Virus record (IMG/VR): IMGVR_UViG_3300028115_000070
Span: 1-35,372 of that record
From: a virus
Reading direction: 5' to 3' (one strand)
Length of the DNA stretch: 35,372 nucleotides
Below the pieces are notes generated by a model. It did no database searches, was not told where the DNA came from, and saw only the letters and a list, made by a program, of their open reading frames with translations. Below are positions 31,357-35,372 of this stretch, piece by piece. Numbering within the stretch: position 1 is the stretch's first letter; each line of letters starts with the position of its first letter. Both the position numbers and the translations under genes were made by a program.

Positions 31357-32233
31357 CCTTTTGTATAATTTTATCTGCATAATATTTATGAGTTAATGGT
31401 CCTGGATGGACACCATCACTACCAAAGTCTAGGAAACTACTATCCCAGTCTGAACCTTTTGCACCGTGCAAAAATAAAAAATTATTTAAATAACTAATTC
31501 TGCTACTAACATCTATTTCACAATGGCAACTGAAAATAACTAATCGTACTCCTACATGTTTACAAAAATTAGCAACACGTTCTATTCTTATAATATTTTT
31601 TTCCAATAAATTATCATCAACTAATGGCTTAATAAAATCACCAGTTGCATTCTTATTTGTCCAGTGATTTATTTGTTGATCTACAAAACTCATATACCTT
31701 GCATTATTTGTAAGTCCCCAAACTACAATATCACCAGAAGTAATATCACTTCTTAATATTTGATCACTTGCCCATTCTATACTACTTCCGCCTTTTGTTA
31801 AACTAACAAGTGGTAAATTATAATGCTCAGATAATAATTCAGCATATCTTTGCCGTTTATCAGTTAAACTACTGCCATTTGCAGTACTACAACCAGCAAC
31901 AAATAAATGCTTTTTTTCTGATTTACGTGTATCAATCAACGGATTATTATTTGTTATTGTTTTATTAAAAATATCAATATAATGTTTTGTTATCCAAGCT
32001 GCACTATATCGTGAATCTAATGTTTTTCCATCACTCCATACTTTAGGAGGACTGAATATAATATTATCAGCTTTATCCATAATATAATATAGATTTTCTA
32101 TACTGCCTATATCAGCTAGTGTAGTAAATGCATATTCGGGAAATGGTTTGTTAAGATCATCTTTTGTAATTAATACAGGACTATTAGCGAGTTGTGTATT
32201 ATCTGTATTAACATCGCCTACGTATAAAATCAT
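31343..32233 (-). CDS. SGNH-like hydrolase with N-terminal extension, 296 aa (paralogue 5)
   Basis: Residues 1 to about 105 are an extra alpha/beta domain (MILYVGDVNTDNTQLANSPV). The SGNH part starts HLFVAGCSTANGSS with the block I serine, then TKGGSSIEW, IVVWGLTNNARY (block III) and GSDGVHPGPLTHKYYADKI with the Asp and His of block V, so the triad looks complete. The ATG overlaps the preceding TGA as ATGA. Target unknown; related in fold to the four other SGNH proteins here. Confidence 0.75.
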   Translation of the reverse strand: MILYVGDVNTDNTQLANSPVLITKDDLNKPFPEYAFTTLADIGSIENLYYIMDKADNIIFSPPKVWSDGKTLDSRYSAAWITKHYIDIFNKTITNNNPLIDTRKSEKKHLFVAGCSTANGSSLTDKRQRYAELLSEHYNLPLVSLTKGGSSIEWASDQILRSDITSGDIVVWGLTNNARYMSFVDQQINHWTNKNATGDFIKPLVDDNLLEKNIIRIERVANFCKHVGVRLVIFSCHCEIDVSSRISYLNNFLFLHGAKGSDWDSSFLDFGSDGVHPGPLTHKYYADKIIQKVDSI

Positions 32234-32325
32234 TTAAAATAATAAATTATTGGTGTTACAATTGCAAAAAATAAAATTAAATGCCATAATTTAATCGTTG
32301 GATAAACTATTTTATTTTCTTCCAT
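32230..32325 (-). CDS. Single-span membrane microprotein, 31 aa
   Basis: MEENKIVYPTIKLWHLILFF begins a 31-residue protein with one transmembrane helix. An excellent AAGGAG lies 7 bases before the ATG, and its TGA overlaps the SGNH start as ATGA. Translation is therefore likely despite the size. Confidence 0.6.
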   Translation of the reverse strand: MEENKIVYPTIKLWHLILFFAIVTPIIYYFK

Positions 32326-32335
32326 ATTAATCTCC

Positions 32336-32458
32336 TTATAATTGTTGAATATAACCTATGCATGTAGATATAAATTGTTCTATTTGTGGACTACGTGCTA
32401 TAAATGGCAAACTAAATGCAGTAATAATAAAAATAATAATCCAAAAATAAACAATCAT
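32336..32458 (-). CDS. Membrane microprotein, 40 aa
   Basis: MIVYFWIIIFIITAFSLPFI forms a transmembrane helix, followed by a polar tail with one cysteine. Its ATG overlaps the preceding TGA as ATGA, and its stop lies within the ribosome-binding site of the 31-residue gene. The tight coupling supports a real gene. Confidence 0.55.
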   Translation of the reverse strand: MIVYFWIIIFIITAFSLPFIARSPQIEQFISTCIGYIQQL

Positions 32459-32592
32459 TTTCTATAGGTTCCGTCTCTATTGAAATATCGTGCATTAAAT
32501 GCACAATAATATATACTGGCAAAACGTCCATAAACTGGTGCTTGTTGCCTATACCAATATAAGAAGTCTTTAATAAAAACGTGCAGTGTCAT
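32455..32592 (-). CDS. Small aromatic basic protein, 45 aa
   Basis: MTLHVFIKDFLYWYRQQAPV begins a 45-residue protein rich in Tyr, Phe and Arg, ending RYFNRDGTYRK. It is coupled by ATGA to the next gene and overlaps the previous one by 23 bases. The ribosome-binding site is weak (GGA). Function unknown. Confidence 0.5.
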   Translation of the reverse strand: MTLHVFIKDFLYWYRQQAPVYGRFASIYYCAFNARYFNRDGTYRK

Positions 32593-32686
32593 TATTTAAA
32601 TATCCAAGCACAGCAATTAGGATACAAAAACCCCAAACAATACTATTAATTGTAATAAAATGTCTAAAATTATTTGGTAGTTTCAT
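32570..32686 (-). CDS. Membrane microprotein, 38 aa
   Basis: A basic N-terminus (MKLPNNFRHF) is followed by one hydrophobic helix (INSIVWGFCILIAVLGYL). It overlaps the upstream 42-residue gene by 17 bases; no clear ribosome-binding site of its own is visible, so it may rely on translational coupling. Confidence 0.45.
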   Translation of the reverse strand: MKLPNNFRHFITINSIVWGFCILIAVLGYLNNDTARFY

Positions 32687-32798
32687 TTTGTTTATTTTCT
32701 TTTTTATTATTAATAAAAGGCATGACTAATTGCTCTTCATTAAATCCATATTTTTCATTCATTTGTTTTGCCCATTCAAATAAATCCTGTTGTGTCAT
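32670..32798 (-). CDS. Small soluble protein, 42 aa
   Basis: MTQQDLFEWAKQMNEKYGFN leads a polar, helical protein ending in a Lys/Asn-rich tail. GGAG five bases before the ATG gives good support. It is the first gene after the terminator at 32815-32850. Function unknown. Confidence 0.55.
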   Translation of the reverse strand: MTQQDLFEWAKQMNEKYGFNEEQLVMPFINNKKENKQNETTK

Positions 32799-32814
32799 AT
32801 TTACTCCATTAAAT

Positions 32815-32850
32815 TAAAAAAGAATTAAAGGAGAGCCTTTTCAGCTCTCC
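32815..32850 (-). terminator. Rho-independent terminator downstream of the dexA operon
   Basis: On the minus strand GGAGAGC pairs with GCTCTCC (7 bp) around TGAAAAG, followed by TTTAATTCTTTTTT. It closes the transcript from the 33084-35372 genes and the 36-residue microprotein. The 120 bases between that microprotein and the terminator hold no convincing gene. Confidence 0.75.
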
Positions 32851-32971
32851 CAGGTTTGTTTATAGTACGTATTCACCTTAGTTTTTATATATCATTTCAA
32901 TCCACTACGACAAACTTCAATCATTAGGTACTATACTAACTAGTCTTAACGACTTGTTTTATTAAAATATC

Positions 32972-33082
32972 TTAATAAACCAGTCCAGGATTAGATTTTA
33001 GAAAAAACTCTAAATCCAATATTACCTGGGTAAGACACCAAAGAAATATTCCAACACCTGCTAAAAATATACCCGTATTCAT
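32972..33082 (-). CDS. Single-span membrane microprotein, 36 aa
   Basis: MNTGIFLAGVGIFLWCLTQV begins with a transmembrane helix and ends in a short polar tail. GGAG lies 7 bases before the ATG, inside the end of the dexA-like gene whose stop is one base away. Likely translated; function unknown. Confidence 0.55.
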   Translation of the reverse strand: MNTGIFLAGVGIFLWCLTQVILDLEFFLKSNPGLVY

Positions 33083-33083
33083 T

Positions 33084-33614
33084 TTAATTCTCCAATCCTA
33101 ATTGTTTAAAACACCACTGTAAACATAATGCTTGATGATGTGCATCTGCTAGTGCATTATGTGCTGCAACTTTAGGTATAGCCTGTACAGGATCTTGTGG
33201 CATTAATTTAAATACTGTACGACTATCACGTAAATTCCAGAAGTTCCAGGGCTTATTAAATCCGTTTTGTAAATATAAATTTTCTAATATAGTCATATCA
33301 AAACCATAACCCTGTCCCCAGACAGCATCACAACCAACCATAAAACGATTTAACAGTTTTATAGTATCACTAACACTGGTACGATCGTGTTCACCCAGTG
33401 CCTCGTCCTGTATTGATTGTGGTTGTGTACTCCACCACGCCACAGTACGATCATCCACTGTTCTATTTGAGTTAATTTGTTCATCAACATCCAAACGAAT
33501 ATACAATTCATCCTGGATACTATTCCCACCAGGTTTAAATTTAACTGCACCCACAGTTAATACTACTGCTTCAGGTACTGTGTCCAGTGTTTCTAAATCT
33601 ATCATACAATCCAT
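33084..33614 (-). CDS. dexA: DEDD-family 3'-5' exonuclease, T4 DexA-like, 176 aa
   Basis: MDCMIDLETLDTVPEAVVLT carries Asp6 and Glu8 (ExoI motif), GYGFDMTILENLY the second acid Asp106, and AHNALADAHHQA His152 and Asp157 (ExoIII motif of the DEDDh type). TVAWWSTQ near residue 57 is typical of the DexA/Rv2179c-like group. It degrades DNA or RNA 3' ends with two metal ions. I chose the ATG at 33614, one base after the previous TAA; an in-frame TTG further upstream would overlap the glycosyltransferase-like gene. T4 DexA is about 227 residues. Confidence 0.82.
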   Translation of the reverse strand: MDCMIDLETLDTVPEAVVLTVGAVKFKPGGNSIQDELYIRLDVDEQINSNRTVDDRTVAWWSTQPQSIQDEALGEHDRTSVSDTIKLLNRFMVGCDAVWGQGYGFDMTILENLYLQNGFNKPWNFWNLRDSRTVFKLMPQDPVQAIPKVAAHNALADAHHQALCLQWCFKQLGLEN

Positions 33615-33615
33615 G

Positions 33616-34536
33616 TTAATTTTTCCATATCTGTTCAACGTTACGGTCTATTGGTAAATTAAAAAATAAATTATGGTTATGTTTCACACAATCTTCATGT
33701 TTAAGAAAAAAGTTTTTAACATCTGTGGTAAAAAATTCCGTTAAAAAATTATAATACTCCTCTGGTTGTGTAAAAACTTTAATTGGAAACACAAATCCTA
33801 AACTTTCCATATATGATTGATAATGTTTAGTAGCAAGTACAACAGGTATTTGATATTTAATTATAGGCTCCCAAATTTTTTCTGTGGTATGTACAATATT
33901 ATGGTCATGCACATTACTTTCAACACAAATATTAAAATAACATGCCTCCCAATAGTGTGCAGGTACAGGATTGTAATTCATAAATTTATCATTTGGTAAA
34001 CGATTTGTTTTATTTGTAATTAACCCATTGCGAGTTTTCAAAATATTTTCTGCACACTGTCGTTCTGTGGTTTGCCTCCCTGCATTTAAAAACATGAAAT
34101 CATACTCACGAGTACGGTTATATTTTACACGTTTATAATTTTCTCCAAAATTATTACTTAAGAGTAAAGTGTATCTTCTACCGTTTCTAGTTATTGGAAA
34201 CCGTTCTGTGTAAAATAATTTAGTACGATTAAACATTAAATTATAGTGTATAACACGAGCATGTTTTAACTGTGGTTGTTGCATATTTGTAGTACAAAAT
34301 ATCACTTTTTTATTATCTATTTTATTTAAATCAACCCAATCGTCTATACCGAACCAATCCTCTACTATAATTGTGTCATATTCTGATAAAATCAGTTCCG
34401 ATTTACTTTTAAACTCGTCTCTAGATACTAACACAGTCCTTGCATCAGAGTTATTAATTAATTTTATATTATGCAACAACCATAAATATTCACTGGCGCT
34501 CTGTGCATATTTTCCAAATGCAATATCTATCCCCAT
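33616..34536 (-). CDS. Glycosyltransferase-like protein (GT10-like), 306 aa (copy 2)
   Basis: YDFMFLNAGRQTTERQCAEN and TTEKIWEPIIKYQIPVVLAT followed by YMESLGFVF reproduce the two patterns of the proteins at 21262 and 34527: an N-x-x-R strand and an EK-x(n)-PVV-x(n)-LGF donor-binding end. The N-terminal 120 residues form a Rossmann-like half (VIFCTTNMQQPQLKHARVIH). The ATG overlaps the preceding TAG by 10 bases. A sugar transferase acting on host surface glycans, phage protein or DNA is possible; the acceptor is unknown. Confidence 0.55.
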   Translation of the reverse strand: MGIDIAFGKYAQSASEYLWLLHNIKLINNSDARTVLVSRDEFKSKSELILSEYDTIIVEDWFGIDDWVDLNKIDNKKVIFCTTNMQQPQLKHARVIHYNLMFNRTKLFYTERFPITRNGRRYTLLLSNNFGENYKRVKYNRTREYDFMFLNAGRQTTERQCAENILKTRNGLITNKTNRLPNDKFMNYNPVPAHYWEACYFNICVESNVHDHNIVHTTEKIWEPIIKYQIPVVLATKHYQSYMESLGFVFPIKVFTQPEEYYNFLTEFFTTDVKNFFLKHEDCVKHNHNLFFNLPIDRNVEQIWKN

Positions 34537-35372
34537 AACGCCAATAAATCCATACGTAATTCACTAATTAATTGGTCACCAAACTGATTAAAAAAATAAT
34601 CCCTATTATATTCACATGCACCCGTAAAGTCTGACCATAGGTGTTGCATCTCTGCGGGTGTTAGTGGATCACAAATATAACTGTTATTACTCTCAATTAA
34701 ATCTTTTATTCTAACACGATTATCTAAACTGTCATAAGTTTCATCAAACATTCTAGGGAAACTCACAAAGCCATAATCTGTTATGTCAGCTAGAGCACCA
34801 CAATGTCCTACTACCAGGAATGGCATGCCTGCTACAATAGCATTTAGAGTTTTTTCAGTAATAATACCATACTGTTGTTCATACTGACTCTCACTAACAA
34901 TAGCAAAAAGAGCAGTATTATAATTCTGTTTCATTGCTAATAAATTAATTAAATTATTATATTGCGATTCATAATCCTCATAACTTAAACTGGGATACCG
35001 TAATTCATGACCTTTACTCTGTAAACTTATATTACCGTGTCCAGAAAAACGATTTAATACGGAATAAAGTGCAGCACGATGTGGTTTATATATACGCTGC
35101 GGGCAAACAAAATTATATTTAAAGTCTTTTTTACTAAAATCAAATGCATCACGTAATACATCTTCACTGTCTTTATAACTACACCACGTTTCATACTGAT
35201 GACTGCTAAAATTAATAATATTAATTCTCTGTTCTGGTAAACTATTCTGTATATGACGAGCCCAGACTATCACAGTAATTCTATGCAGTGGAAAACCCGT
35301 ATCCACAAAATGTTTATTTAAACGAATTAATTCATCACCAGTTAACATATCCTGTAAATTAACAAATAGGTG
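34527..35372 (-). CDS. Glycosyltransferase-like protein (GT10-like), C-terminal part, at least 281 aa (copy 3)
   Basis: The frame stays open to the window edge, and the in-frame ATG at 35348 has no properly spaced ribosome-binding site, so the true start is probably outside. FVCPQRIYKPHRAALYSVL gives the NR-x-x-R-like strand, and IITEKTLNAIVAGMPFLVVG followed by TDYGFVSFPRMFDETYD is the clearest donor-binding motif of the three copies. Neighbour of copy 2 in tandem. Function as for the group; acceptor unknown. Confidence 0.6.
   Translation of the reverse strand, partial: HLFVNLQDMLTGDELIRLNKHFVDTGFPLHRITVIVWARHIQNSLPEQRINIINFSSHQYETWCSYKDSEDVLRDAFDFSKKDFKYNFVCPQRIYKPHRAALYSVLNRFSGHGNISLQSKGHELRYPSLSYEDYESQYNNLINLLAMKQNYNTALFAIVSESQYEQQYGIITEKTLNAIVAGMPFLVVGHCGALADITDYGFVSFPRMFDETYDSLDNRVRIKDLIESNNSYICDPLTPAEMQHLWSDFTGACEYNRDYFFNQFGDQLISELRMDLLALWG

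Noticed and set aside
1-35372. CRISPR arrays, insertion sequences or integrase
   Set aside because: No regularly spaced repeats, transposase or recombinase motifs were seen.

Overview
The window is best read as part of a T4-superfamily myovirus genome from an AT-rich marine bacterium. It carries T4-type replication and repair genes: a gp41-like DnaB-family helicase (8225-9622), a gp61-like primase (10497-11453), a probable gp62 clamp-loader subunit (16381-16824), a UvsW-like helicase (19805-21265) and a DexA-like exonuclease (33084-33614). It also has T4-late-type promoter elements (TATAAATA) and tightly packed genes that mostly overlap as ATGA or TAATG. Low GC, marine-phage-style small proteins, and a seven-iron ferredoxin and tricarboxylate transporter of proteobacterial type suggest an alphaproteobacterial host such as SAR11. 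The host is inference. No sequence search was possible.

Layout. (1) 1-4006, minus: a late, virion-like module with a truncated gene at the left edge, two unknown proteins, a nucleotidyltransferase/ligase-like protein and a small protein. Late promoters lie at 380-387 and 3999-4006. (2) 4069-6587, plus: a class 3 lipase and a compact PHP-less DNA polymerase III alpha-like protein. (3) 6584-13414, minus: an SDR-like protein, two radical SAM proteins, helicase, primase, an NqrM-like protein, an SGNH protein and a structural protein under a late promoter. (4) 13424-14170, plus: a conserved small protein and a DUF3307-like membrane protein. (5) 14139-25029, minus: a second, 190-residue polymerase III-like protein, SGNH proteins, a zinc-finger protein, gp62, P-loop proteins, ClpP, UvsW, a glycosyltransferase-like protein, FdxA and an AAA ATPase driven by a strong promoter. 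A CU-rich hairpin and a terminator lie between the AAA gene and fdxA. (6) 25031-30174, minus: rpiB, a PP-loop ATPase, an AsnB-like protein and tctC-tctA behind an exact-consensus promoter. (7) 30325-33082, minus: small ORFs, many of them membrane microproteins, plus a fifth SGNH protein. (8) 33084-35372, minus: a DexA-like exonuclease and two more glycosyltransferase-like proteins, the last cut by the window edge.

How it may fit together. The replication set is T4-like, but the window also holds two bacterial-type (C-family) polymerase relatives, one very small. The metabolic genes (TctA/TctC, FdxA, an NqrM-like maturation factor, RpiB, AsnB-like) look like auxiliary genes supporting host carbon uptake, electron transfer and pentose or amino-acid metabolism during infection. 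Five SGNH-like proteins, three glycosyltransferase-like proteins and two P-loop (sulfotransferase-like) proteins, one fused to an SGNH domain, suggest a carbohydrate- or acyl-modifying toolkit of unknown target. The most novel candidates are the 190-residue DnaE-like protein, the anti-Shine-Dalgarno-like CU-loop hairpin upstream of fdxA, and the SGNH/glycosyltransferase expansion.
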